This document shows positions 36,419 through 49,840 of a stretch of DNA of 64,000 nt, one piece after another. Numbering within the stretch: the stretch's first letter is position 1; each line of letters begins with the position of its first letter. The position numbers and the translations under genes were made by a program. The notes under the pieces were generated by a model. That model searched no databases. It worked only from the letters and a program-made list of their open reading frames with translations, and had not been told where the DNA came from. The stretch comes from Typhlomys cinereus (taxonomy: Eukaryota > Chordata > Mammalia > Rodentia > Platacanthomyidae), in contig JALPQD010000017.1 of NCBI GenBank assembly GCA_023101885.1, forward strand, positions 1,409,428-1,473,427, in the 5' to 3' direction.

Positions 36419-39400
36419 CCAAGGCCTGTGGAGGCCCAAGAGTAACTTGGGGAATCATCCTGCATTGCTTCTACCTCCTTTTTGCTTCGCTTTGGGGTCT
36501 TCCAGGCTCTGCCTTCCAAGGCTGGAAGTGCAATCCATTACCATTTCTGCCTGGCACTTTTAAGTGGGACCTGGGATTTGAACTCAGAACTCTCTGCTTG
36601 TGAGGCTCAGGCTTACCTCCTGAGCCATCTCTCCAGACATCATGACAACAGAAAGGAAACAAGGATATTCAGCTAAGAGAAGGGGCTGTGATTAAGACCC
36701 AGGCAATGTGGCTTCAGGAGCAGAAGGTCAGCATTGAGCTCTGCAAGTTTCCAGCATTTGGAGTCTGGTGCAGAAGGCAAGATGAGGGCTTAGTGAGGGA
36801 CATGCACCTAGAATGCACAGCTCTTTGAAAACAGCAGAACATGAAGAAGGAAGAAAGAAAAGGAAGGAAGAAAATGAGAAACCCTGTCTCGGAAGATAAA
36901 ACACTTTATTTTAAGAAATAGAAATGATTAGTAATGTTTTTAAAAACTGTGTTTGAAAACATAATAACATGATAGATTCATATTTATCTACTATACTTCA
37001 GCTACTGCTTCCTATCAAGGACTCAAATAATGTTATAGAGAGATTTACGTCTCCCACTTAATTGTTACTTTATCCTGGAAGTACATAACCTTCGCAGTAG
37101 TCTCTCGGTTCCTCAGACAGCTAAGGAACTCATTTCCTGAGTCATTTTCTAGGTCTGTTGGCTGCTTTCAACTGCCCGTCTCCGTGGAGGGAATATGAGA
37201 GCTAAAACTCAGATGTCACAATGAATCTCTTTGTTAGGAGGAATTCTGATTAAACCACAAGATAGGTTTCAAAATAATCAAAGCAATGAAAAGAGCAAAC
37301 TATGGGATTACAACTGCTGTCTGTTACGCACTGCCAGGAATCATTAAGGATAGAAACAGTCAACAAATTATGTATTGATTTAGGTAACTTTGGTGTATGT
37401 GGTGGAAGAGATTAAATCTTAAGGCCTTAAGCATGCTCTCTACCACTCAGCTGAATATACAGGTCTAAGCAGAGTTTGAAATTCTCTCTCTCTCTGTCTC
37501 TCTCTCTGTCTCTCTCTCTCTGTCTCTCTCTCTCTATATATATATATATTATATGTGTGTATGTATGTGTGAGTGTGTATATGTATATATGTGTGTGTAT
37601 ATATATATCTATATATATCTCTCTCTTTCTGTCTCTCCAAATTCTTCCCTCCTTCCTTTGTCTCCACCTCTATATCTCCCTTATACACATACACACACAC
37701 ATACACACAAACACATGCATACACATAGTGATCATTAGTACCCTTACACATACACACACGTACACACACACAGTCATCATTAGTAATGTATATATGAAAT
37801 GATATTACATTTATGGCGCCACTGATTCTTACCGTTTTCTATATAACCTGGCACATACATAGCATGACTTCCTGGGACGGAGTGGGCTGGGGCGTTTATG
37901 CTGGGAGAGTGATGGACATGCACTGTCAAGCTATATCTACCACTTACAGCAAAGGAGAAAAAATACCTGGAGTAAATGCCATCATTTTTTATAACATCAG
38001 CACCTGCACATGGAGACAAAAAGTCAGTACCAGCCTTTGTCATCACAGTTAAATTTGTCATCGATTGTTAAAATTACATAGTTGTTTAGATCATTTATTA
38101 TTTTCAATTTAGCATGTTACCATAGTTTTGAATACTTTTGATATTAGATATTTAATACTTTTGATATTAGTGGCTTAAAATCTATGGCTTAATAATTTCA
38201 CCCTGAGATTCCTTGCCCTTGGTAAGTTATTTTCTAAAAACAAATGATCTTTGGCCACATCACCCTGTCTACTCTCAGCCTCATGTGCGCCTGCGTCAGT
38301 GCTATAGAACACTTAAAAATCATCACTAGTGCTCTCCTTCTGACAATTTAAAACAGAATGTGGTAGTTGATAGAAATGTGTGGAACGAGTTGATTTGCTC
38401 GACAGGATGTGGGGGGCGGTGGCTCGGGAACCTAAGGACTGGCTGACTGCAGCCTTCCGTCCCAGCGCAGTACCTCGCTCAGGGGCGTTCCGAATGAACT
38501 CAATTTCATTTTATCCAGTCTACAGACAGCAGTTCAGTGTAGAGCCAAACCCGTGGCCGAAGGGCAGGAAGATCTAGACTCTGGGCAGTGGTGGGGTGGG
38601 AAGCCAAGCCCGAGTGGAAGTCACGGCCATCATTCAGGCAGGACACCCCTCAGATGAGTGGCGCCTCCTGCTCTATAGGTCATTTCCAGTGTGGCCCCAC
38701 ACACCCCGCCCTGAATCTCTGCATCGTATTACCACTAAAGTGCGCTGAAAAAAAAAATCCCCTTTTCCCCCTGTAGAGACAGCCTCCTAGCATGAGAAAA
38801 GCGGGACTATTCCGCGACTTACCCACGGAGACCTGGAACACATCTTGCCTATGGTGAGGAAACCACATCTCAGCATGGGGTATGGGGGGGCTCGGGACTA
38901 GTAAGATGGTCTATGTTGGCTGGGAACCTAGGGCAAAGGGAAACTTCCCCATCATACAGTCATCGCTGCTGCCTTGTTACCCACCGAAGTGGAAAGACAT
39001 GGGCAGGAGCATTAACTTGTGAATCAGGACGCTGATTCTGCATCAGGGTAAATCTGAAGTTTAATACCTTGAGCCTCAGTTTTGTTATCTGTGAGATGGG
39101 GTGATTTGTCTCATAGATTGGGCACGAGAAAGAACACAGTGAATTATAATGTATTTGGGTATCTGTTTTATTTCTATTCATTCATTTTACTTAGATCATG
39201 TTATTTCCTTTAGTCAAAATATTAGACAAGCACCACATGTATGTCAAGAAGGTGGAAGGGATGACTAAATTTACTGTGTGATGCCAAAGCACCTTTTAGA
39301 GTTATGTCTTTCATTAGCTTGTAAATCTAGCCAGTAGACAAATGAAATGATTCCAAAGAATACCTATAAAAGCTTATGGAGTAGAATTAGGCGATTTCCT

Positions 39401-41019
39401 TATAGAGAGCAGGGTCTATTCTCTAGGCCAGTCCTCAGACAGAAGCAAGGGAGAAACATTCTGCAAATTGTTTCTTTGGACTTTATATAAAAATAAATAA
39501 CCAAAATGAAAAATAAAATAAATAAGAAAGAGAGGGTCATACATATGTGACCAGAACATAAGCCGGTCGCTTGTCTGGGCTCCTGCAGGCTAGGTAAAGC
39601 GTCTTCTCTGGAATCCACTCGGAGGCAGGATTCGCCCATACTTGTCAACATTATTGTCATGGCAAAGTACTAACAATCTTAAAAAAACACTACGAAACAA
39701 TGGAACAAAGGTTTTGATTCAATTTGTTAAAAGAGCAGATGAATCTTTTGAGTTTGTCAACATAAACTTTAAAGTCTGTTATTATTCTGAAAATTGAGTT
39801 TGGGTAAAGAAGAGAAGAGGAGACAGGAAAGATGGGAGGAGCAAAGAGTTTGTATATCTATCTGAAAAAAGTTACTCAGAGTTGTGCTTTCCCACGTGGT
39901 GCCTGTTGTAGGTCTAACAACGCTCCTTAGCACCAGCAGCAGGCGAAACAAGAGCTCCGAAGCAGGCGTGCTAGCCAGCTAGAGTTTCAGCTTGGCCGTG
40001 AAGGATTAAGCTCTGGGAACATCTGTAAACAGTTGGTAGCTAAGTCAAGTCCTGTGGCGTCTGTGGGAGATTGTTTCATTGATGAGGGAAGACCTAGCCC
40101 ATGGTGGGAAAGACCATTCCCCGGGCAAGCCGGTAAGGTGGAGAGAAGTGGCAAACTTCGGAACACTTTGGCAGACTCATAGTCTGCAGCAAGGAGGTTT
40201 GCCCCTCGCTCAGCAGTTCCTGTGGGATGGCGGGGCCATTCCCTTGGGTCCTGATGTTGGTATGATCTTTCAAGCAGAGCTGAACTACGAACTGTAAACA
40301 CAGTTGTAAGCAAGGATAAAAACCCGTCGTTCCCCAAAGTAGTTTGGTTGTGTATGTATCAACACCACACACACTGAAACAGTAGGGGTTTGTCTTTTTT
40401 TTCTTAGTGGTAGGGAAATTTCTTTTTAAAATATTTTTTTTAAGTTTTTTTTTTTATTTATTCAATTGTGCTTGTGTGCGCGTGTGTGGATGTGTAATGT
40501 GTGGGTGTGTAGAACCACGGACAAATTTGGGAACCACCATGGACACCTCCACCTTCTGCTTGTTTACTCTGCCCCGGGATTCACAGGCTCCGCCCTACCA
40601 GGACCGGAAACGCAGGCCGCCCCCGCTTCCGCCCGGCGTCTATACGTGGGGTCTAGGATCTGAACTCGGGACCTTCCGCCTGCAAGGCAGAGGCTTAACC
40701 CCTGAGCCACCTCTCTAGCCCCAGTGGTAGGGAAATTTCTATCCAGAATCTACTGGCTTGCTAGTTGGCTTGGTTATCGAGGATTCAAGTCACCCATATA
40801 GAGGTCCACCATCGTGCTGAAGGTGGGGCATGTGCCTCTTAGCACCCGCTACTTGGCAATAGAATACTTTGGGTTCATCTTCATGAATTCCACTTTCTTT
40901 TTCATAGAGGGTCTAATGGAAAAATATACATTAACTGTCACTGAATCTCCCTTCTTGAGTTTTCACTGACTAGAGTTTTCAATCTGAGTCTCTCTATTAA
41001 CATTTATTTACCTATCTCA

Positions 41020-41057
<38 letters not shown>

Positions 41058-44000
41058 CTGTGTGCACATGTCATGGCATGAGACTAGAGGTCAGAGGCCA
41101 ACTTCCAGGGGTTAGCTCTCTCCTTGGCCCACGGCCCTGGGAATTGAACTCAGGCTGCCGGACTTGCCACAAGTTTCTCTACGCATAGAGCCATGTTCCC
41201 TGCCCCAGTCTGATTATTCTGATGAATAACGCTGGTGAATCTCAGAGGAATATGGAGATCGCATAAGACATGCAAGGCTCTTCTGTGTGACTTCATCGTG
41301 TGTCACAATGTGGAAGCCAGGACCAAAGTGCCAGGTGGCATTCTGCCAACGCCATGCTCAGACACAGCTCTTCTCAGGACACCATCTTTGCCAAAATTAT
41401 GATTCTACAAGGTTTCGAGATTATGACGAGACCGTACCAAAAAGCAATCAAACCGAAAGAGCTTTACAGGTAAGACTATCATCGACCCCGCCTCTTTGGA
41501 ACACAATTCTTGAGAGGGGAAGCGCCCTGACGCCTTGTTACCTGCTCCGTTGTCCAGCAGTCTCAGTGTCTCAGGATCTCCAGTCTTTGGCTCAACCGTA
41601 GCCAGGACTGTAGCGTTAAGAATGGGATAGAGCCCCATTCTCACGTGTGCATAAACGATCATGGGATGGGGAAAATAGGTGCTGTCTCTCTCCACAAAGA
41701 TGTCCACAGTGGCTGGAGGCACGGAAGCGCGGGAGGCCCGGGAGGCCACGGTCACTTGCAGCCCTCGAGCAGAGTGGTAGGTGTTGTTCAGGGTGTAAGT
41801 CCAGAGCCCAGGCTGCAAGACAAAGGCTTCGTGTTTTGTAAGTGTGAAGAAAAAGATTACCTGACATTTCATTGTAAGGCATGCGTCTCAGCCCCCCAAG
41901 CTTCTTGAGGTTGTTTTGTTGACATATCAGTTAAGGGATGGCTAACAAACCACTTTTATTGGCACCTCTTTGGGGGGATTACACCCTGGGCTTATGCGGA
42001 GGAGGGAGGCTGCATCTTGGCTCACACCTTTAGAACATCATGGCAGCAGAGTCTAGCTCCAAAGTGTTCTGCAGAAATTAATCTGTACTCCTTTACCCTA
42101 AGGTGTGTGTGTGTGTGTGTTTATAACATGGCTTCAGGGGCTGGAGAGACGGCTCAGGGGTTAAGCCTCTGCCTCGAGTCCTGAGTTCGGATCCTAGATC
42201 CCAGGTACAAACATGGGGCAGAAGGCGGGGGGGGGGGGAGTTGGGGCGGCCTGTGCTTCTGGTCCTGGTTGGGTGGAACCTGTGAATCCTGGGGCAGAGA
42301 CAAAAAAAAAAAAAAAAAGAGGTAGAAGCAGTCCACGATGATTCCCAAATTTACCCTTGGTTCTACACACACACACAAACACACACATGATTGAATAAAT
42401 AATAATAAAAAATTATATATAACATGGCTTCAACTTGGGGGAGTCAGTTCTTCCCTTCCATTATGTGGGTCCTATAGACTGAACCTAAGTGGGCAGACTT
42501 AGCAGCAAGTGCCTTTACCTACTGAGCTATCTTGCCATCCTTTTATTCCTTTTCTGAACTGAGAAAATAATAACAAATTAAGTATGGTATTATGATATTT
42601 GTAGAAACCCTCCACTAATACAACAATAGCATTTTTTTTTCTTTTATTCTCCCCAACCTCAGAAACAAAAACCTCAAACAACAAAACCACATATACTGTT
42701 AGGGACCAAGAACAGACTACTATTTGAAATGAGTCAGAATTTAACAAGACTTGTGTTAAGTAATTGATAGAAATTCTGCTAAGTGCTGGTCTCTTGTCTG
42801 CCTGTACCACCTGGAAGAATATAAAACCGCTTGGAAGAAAAAGTTCAGGATTTTTAAATATTAGAATATTTCTCTGGTTAATTTATGCATATAGTTTTTC
42901 ACGACTCCCTTGCTGCTCCTCATTAAGTTCTGGAAGTAATGGAAAGAATCAGCACAACACAGCGGGTCAAGGCAGGAGTCGGGCTGTGAAGTTAGGATGA
43001 TACCATAGTTTACCCAATGTTCTACATTGGATTCATGTGCTCCCCCTTTTCCAGTGAGGTCAAGAACCAATGTTGCCCCTCCACTTGTAACAGATATGGC
43101 AGGAGCCTCTACATCAAAAAATCCTCTTCGACATTTTGATGCGCAGCCCAGGAACGCACAGTCTGGTTGGAGTCAGGCAGAGGAGCAAAGCGGAGGTGTA
43201 GTGCCCCTGACCGGTGTGCGCAAGTGTGAACAGAGCACAGTGGATTTGCAGACGAACAGAGCACAGTGGATTTGCAGACAGGTCCCGTAGAGGCAGAGAA
43301 CTGGGTATTTTGGAGACAAGCAAGAAAGATGCTTGGGCAGAGAGCAGAACGTGAAGGACCAAGTACATAACTAACTGCTTGGATTTCATCCTGAAAGTGA
43401 CCGAGTTCAAACAGGTAACAAGTCTATCCGATGTGTGGACCGTCCGATGGGGTCAGGTGGGTTGGAGGCTGCTGCTGTCTCAGAGCACAGCGGGGCGGTT
43501 AAGAGGCTGCCACCCTTCCTCCAAGTCAGGCAAGGTGGTGCCTTAAAGTCCAGTACTTGGGGAGCCCGAGGAGGAAGAGTGCTTAAATGTGGGAGTTTGA
43601 AATCAGTCCTGCCAACAGTAAGTGGGGTGAGGGATAGGACCCCTAATGATTGGACCCCTAATGATGTCCTTTGTGCTTCCCTTTTACCTGCTGGATCTGA
43701 TCCCCAACTCTACTGTGCTATACATCTTGGGTGTTTATCAGCCAGACCCAGTCACTTCCTCTCCTCCTCCTGCTTCCATGCAGCTGCGCGCTCGCTGCTC
43801 TGCAGTTCATCCACCCTGGGCGATTGCCGGCGCTGTGCACAGCCCTCTTCTTTCCCAGACTCCTCCTGTGTGCTAGTTCCTCTGCCACAGTACCACACTG
43901 TCATGGTTTGAAATGTGTCCCCCACAGTCTCATGTGTTTGACAAGGTCATGGTACCTTGAGAGGTGGAGCCTTGCTGGAGGAAGGCAGTCACAAGGGGTG

Positions 44001-47000
44001 GCCCTTGAGGTGGATGAGTCCCACCCTACCTCCAGGAGAAGTCTGCCTTTGCAGCAAGCAGTCTGCAGCTCTCAGCTTCCAAGATGTCTGCGGTGACTTA
44101 GCCTCCTCCAGCTTTGGCCAACCAGCCATGCTGCCTCTGCTTTGAGAGACTGTATCTTCCCTCTGGAACCGTAAGCTGAATAAACCTCCCTTTCTCCCTT
44201 AAGTTGCTTGACTGTGAGTGTTCTCTCACAGCAACAGTTAAGAGTAACCATTACAGAAATTGGTACTGAGTAGTGGGGTATTGCTGTGAGATTAAGAACA
44301 ACTGGTACCACAACGTGAAGTTGTCTGTGAAACTGAGAGAAGTTGGTATCCAGAAGTATGGCCAATGCTGTGATGTGGCTAGTGTGCTTTTGGAACTGTT
44401 GGGAGAAATATGGAAAACTTTGGGACTTTGTGCTGGGAAAGTCTTTGCATCTTGGCGGTTGGGCCAAATGGGCCTTTCTCATCAGAGCTCCATGGAGAGC
44501 AATACTATGAGAGATACAGGCAGTGGAAGCCCAGCTTGTGATGGTCCAGAGGAGAACAGAGACTGTGTTTGCAACTGGACAAGTGACACATGGAGCCATA
44601 TGTTGGCTGAGAGTTTAGTGAAGTTTTGCCCTCGTCCTGAAAGCTTGCCTGAAGTTAAACTGGAGTGCTTGGCGGAGGAAATTTCAAAGCAATGTAATCT
44701 TGACAATGTGATATGGCTACTTTTTAGTTGTCTTCAGAGTTATGAAAAAGAGCAAAGAATCAGGAATAAGTAAAAACTATAAGATCTGATGATGAAAAAT
44801 ACAATGCCGAACTTAAAAGAGTTGAACCCAGAAGAAGCTGAGAACAAAATGGCTGTCAAAGAGATTAGCTCCATTTGTAAATCAAAGCCTGCTCCAATTT
44901 GATAATAGGAGAGGCCCTAGCTTGAGGGCAAGATCCTCAGGGAAGGCTCCCACTCATAAGAATGCAAATCCTTTCAGAAGACTGGAGCTAAAGGGTGGAG
45001 TTCCAAAGCAAGAGTTGGTTTCTCTTACAAAGCAACTGTCCAGGAGTGAAAGAGATGGTCAACATACAGAAGCAGAATCAGCTGTGATTCAAGGGGGCCA
45101 GTCTTGACAAAGTCGTCCATGTGGTTCTGGTTTTAGAGGCATCAGTGATGCAAAAGGGAGGAGATCATGGAGTCCTCCTCCAAGATTTCAAAAATTGGCA
45201 GAATCCAGGCATCACGAGGCAAGAAGCCTGCAGTTTAGAGGCCCAAGAAGGGCAGTTTGTGCTGTGGAATTAAAGCCTGGTTTGCTATTGAGAAATAAAG
45301 ATGTTAGAAAATGCCAAAGACAATGTGGGACACCTGCCAAGGAGAGCTGTATACCCTGGGAGGAGTCAGCTCAAGAGACCAACTTATTCTATGGGCAGCT
45401 GCATTGGAGGGGTGGAACCAAAGCCCTTTGGAACTGAGATGATTTCAAGAAGAGGCTCACCTATTGAACTTGGAGCTACAAGATTTGGAGTTTGTCCTGC
45501 TGGTTTTTGGGCTTGTTATGGACCGATCTTTCCTAGATATGCCCCCATTCCTTCCTTTTGGAATGGGAATGTTTATTCTGTGCCATTGTATTTTGGAAGT
45601 ATGTAACTTGTATTTTGATTTTACAGGAGGCTTTGGACTTTGGACTTTTGGACTATACTGGGACTACTGATGTAGTCTATGAAGACTTTTAAAGTCGGAC
45701 TGAGTATGGTTTGCATAATGAGATGGCAATGAGCCTGTGGGGGCCAGGGATGAACTGTCATGGTTTGAAATGTGTCCTCCACAGTCTCATGTGTTTAGCA
45801 AGGTCATGGAACCTTGAGAGCTGGAGCCTTGCTGGAGGAAAGCAGTCACAAGGGGTGGGCCTTGAGGTGGATGAGTCCCACCCTACCTCTAGGTGAAGTC
45901 TGCCTTTGCAGCAAGCAGTCTGCAGCTCTCAGCTTCCAAGATGTCTGCAATGACTTAGCCTCCTCCAGCTTTGGCCAGCCAGCCATGCTGCCTCTGCTTT
46001 GAGAGACTGTCCCTTCCCTCTGGAACCGTAAGCTGAAGAAACCTCCCTTTCTCCCTTAAGTTGATTGACTTTGAGTGTCCTCTCACAGCAATAGTAAAGA
46101 GTAACTGTTGCACACACCCACTTCCAGACCCGTTGTCTCCCGTGTCTCTGTGATGAGAGCCTCACCGCTAGGAGCTTCCTCCTTCCCATCTTCATGCGTG
46201 CTCTGGTGCTATATCTGTGATAAGTTCAGTGCATAGCAACATATGTACATGCCCACAACCGTATGTATCACATATGCACTATGAATTCTATACAGAGTGA
46301 CTCCTAGACAGACAGGAAACTATATCTGTATGGATTGTTTGAAGAAAAACATAGACAAGAAAAAACTTTTGAACTACCATTGGAAACAAATTTCTATTGT
46401 TGAAGTAAGAAGCTTTTACGTGATATTCAAAGTTTTGGACATAGTAGCTTAGTTCTTAAATTTTGAACATCCACAGAAATGTCTTTATAAAGGTTTGATA
46501 TATTAGAATACAATTTCCCCTGTGTGAAGCATTTAGTCATGGGTGGAAGGTTATATACTTGCTCACTGTCATTGCAAACAGACTTGCATACCTACCTTAG
46601 CAGTTCCTGGAATCCGAAGGCTAGCTGTCCGAAAGGCCGGATTTGTCATAAAATCCCCCGTGTAGTACTTTCTCCCATTAGGATCCAAAATCACAATCTC
46701 AGGGGGGCCGCTTGTCTGCCACGTGACTAGGAAAATGGTGTCATTGCCCACAGCACCATCCACAGTCACAGTGTTTTCCCATTGGTGGAAAGGCCGGACA
46801 ACTTCACCCACACTGTCCAGCTGTGGAAGACAACAGAGGCATGGAAGTTTCTAGAAGATGCATAGTAATTCCCGCTTTTTCACAAAGGATAGGCAAAAGT
46901 AGGGCACATTTAATTCTGACATGTACTGTAGCTATATAAATCATTTTTGTATAAGATAATTTGCCAAGCAAAATATTGCACATTATGTAACAAGCTATAA

Positions 47001-49792
47001 AATATTCTATCACAGTTAATGCAAACGTCACTTCATGATTATTTTTGTTTGTTGCTTGTTTGAGCTAAGGTCTCAGGTAGCCCAGGGTAGCCCAGGGTAG
47101 CCTTGGATCCTCCTGCCTTCAAGGCAGGGACTGCACTTGTGTGCCCTCTTTATTCATTCATTCATTTGTTTTCTTGCGGAGCTGGTGCTCAAACCCAGGA
47201 CCTTGTGCCTGCTAGGCAAGCATTCTACAATGAGCTACATCCCTAGTCTGTACCATTTTACTTTAAAAAATATATATTTTTTGTTTTTAGGTTATTTCTC
47301 ATCCAAATAAACATTGGCCTCCCATTATTAATTATAATAATGAGTGTACATGCTTAAATTGTTTCCGTTTGTATATTACATCTCTGCATCAGGTGTGGCC
47401 GCTGCTTTCCTTTAGGATGTTTGCCTTGTTATATATCATCCCTTCCTTCCTGTCTCTGTGAGTTATTTCAGGTAAATTTCTTTACTTTGCATTTTCTTTT
47501 ATATTCCATACACATATATATGATGTTCTTTTATCAATGTCCCATGATTCTTTTTCATCTCTTCCCAGTCTACCAAATCCTCCTTTTCCCAAGTCCTCCT
47601 CAACCCCCTTTCATGTTTGTGTTTCTCATGTGAGTGTGCTTGAATGTGTGTGTGCACATATGTGAGTGTGTGAGAGTGTGTTTGTGTGTGCACATGTTCA
47701 TGTTTGAGAGTATATGTGCATATATGGTCGTGAGTGTGTACGCCTTTGTGAGTGTTCGTGTGTGTGCACATGTGAGTGCGTGCGTGGTTGCATTTGGAGT
47801 CATTTGTTGAGTGATGACGATTTACCAGCAGCAATACCACAGGGATGTCACTTTCCCTCCCTCTTCATCCTTCATTTGTAGCTTCTCTGGGGTGCAAGAG
47901 AGTTAGTTTTTTTTTTTTTTTTTAAATTAAGTAATGTATATAACTGGGTTTTCTGTGGGGGTTTTATTGTTGTCTGTCTTTGTTTTTAATCCCCTTAATC
48001 TATGACTATTAGTAGAAACGTTGAGTTTATTTACATTTAAGGTAGTCATTGGTAGGCAAGGTTGAACTATTCTGTAGTTTGTTTTCTAGTTTCCTTATCA
48101 TTCCTGTCTTGCTTTCTGCCTTTCTTATAGTCAGTCTTCCTTGTGGTTTAAGTGATTCACTCTGTTTGTGTGCTTTGATTCCCTGCTTATTATTTTAGGT
48201 TTATCTATTACAGATTGTTGCTTTGCAGTTACCAGAAGACTTACAAAAATCATCCTTTGATTATAACAAACTATTTCAAAGTGAGGCAAAATGACATTAT
48301 GGTAAGATAAGGAAAGAGAAATATGCAAATTAGGCAACTCCTCTGCACTTGCACTTCTTTCCTTTTAGTATTTGAGATTTTTATCCCATTTCAATCTTTG
48401 TCCACTTAACATATCAATGAAGCTATTATTTCAGTTTTAGTCTCCTCACTAAAGATGTGAATGGTCTATGTGTACTGTGTTTGCAATATCAGAGCATCTA
48501 GAATCTGTCTGTAGTTCTTCATACCAGCAAGTTTCATATCATCTGCTTCCCTCTTACTTGTTAACGTCCTTCTGTCATTTTGAGGACTCACCAGCATTTT
48601 TGTATGGATGCATGATCCTTCATTTGTTTTTCTTGGAAGGTCTTTAATTCTTCATTTGTAAAGAACAGCACTGTTGAGTACAATACTCTGGGTGGGTAGA
48701 GTTCATCTTCAGTGCTGTGAAAATCTCCCTTGACTTATAGGACTTTTGTTAACAAGTCTCTTGGGCAGACTGGGGAAACTCTCCTATGTTATCTGTTTCT
48801 TTTTCATGTGCTTTCTGAACCAGCTCTTTATCTTTAACCTTTGAACATCTGACTAAGACATGTCTGGGGCGTTTACTTTCCTTCCATGATGGGACTGTGG
48901 TTATCACCTTCGCTGTGTACATATGATCTAGACGTTAAACATTTTCTGAGGGTAATTGACAGAGCTCATTGTTTGCATCAAGCCATTAGCTTGGCAGGTT
49001 CACTCACCATCTGTGAGGAAGCTGCAGGCAAAATTCTGTCAAAACGTGATTCAGCTATGTCCAAAATACCTTCAAAGTACTTAGAATGAAGAAAATGTCA
49101 CTTGATTAGAGGAAGCTTTGGGGACAAAAATAATTTGTGCTAATTAAATAGACAATTTAAAGCTGAGCTTGATGGTTTATGCCTGTAGTCCAGGGACTTG
49201 GAAGGTAGAAGCAGAAGAATCAGGAGTTCAAGGCCAGCTCTGCCCATAGAGAGTTGGAGCTTAGGCTACTTGAAACCCTGACACAAACTAAACACACAAA
49301 TACACACAGGAGAGGCAGACAAGAGGTAGAGACACAGAGAGATATCTAGAATATGTAGAACTTAATAAAATCATTCGTATCTCATGTAAAAATGTGTAGA
49401 GTCAAAGGCACAAAAAAAGCAAAAGGAAAATGAAGTCTGGTTGATGGAAAGTTATATGGAAAAAACCTCAAATGCTGTTGCTTATTTTTTCCTGGGCCGT
49501 GCCTCCATTCTATCCCAGTACCATAAAAGAAATTATATTCCAAGCTGGGGAGATGGCTCAGTGGATTAAGTCTTTGCCTTGGAGCAAAAGGGCCTGAGTT
49601 CATATCTCCAGACCCAATTAAACAATGCTGGGTAAATGTGGCAGCAGCCTGTAATATTCTACTCGGAAAGGTGGAGGCTGGGAAACCCCAGAGCAAAGCA
49701 ATAAGGAGATAGAGCAATCTGGGATAATTCCTGATGTCGCCCTTGGGCCTCCACAGGAACACACACTCAAGTGCCCTCTTGTGCGTGCACGT

Positions 49793-49840
<48 letters not shown>

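Larger units (their letters stand above)
43899..46112 (+). mobile_element. MaLR-like non-autonomous LTR retrotransposon, complete
   Basis: Two 357-bp LTRs (43899-44255 and 45756-46112) start TGTCATGGTTTG and end near ACA or GCA. They differ at about 23 positions by eye (roughly 94% identity). A 5-bp CACAC duplication flanks the element at 43894-43898 and 46113-46117. The 1.5 kb interior begins with a TGGTACTGAG-type primer-binding region and has no gag, pol or env. LTR wording (GAAGTC, CCTTTCTCCCTTAAG) resembles rodent ORR1/MT-type MaLRs. The AATAAA of the left LTR is AAGAAA in the right. CLCA2 intron 10. Confidence 0.85.

Noticed and set aside
35505..36519. Cys/Phe/His-rich open frames, up to 257 codons
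   Set aside because: Translation of the 20-bp minisatellite and of TG repeats; periodic and without domain.
44273..44773. 166-codon open frame
   Set aside because: Lies in the interior of the MaLR-like element, which is non-coding in this class; no retroviral motif is visible.
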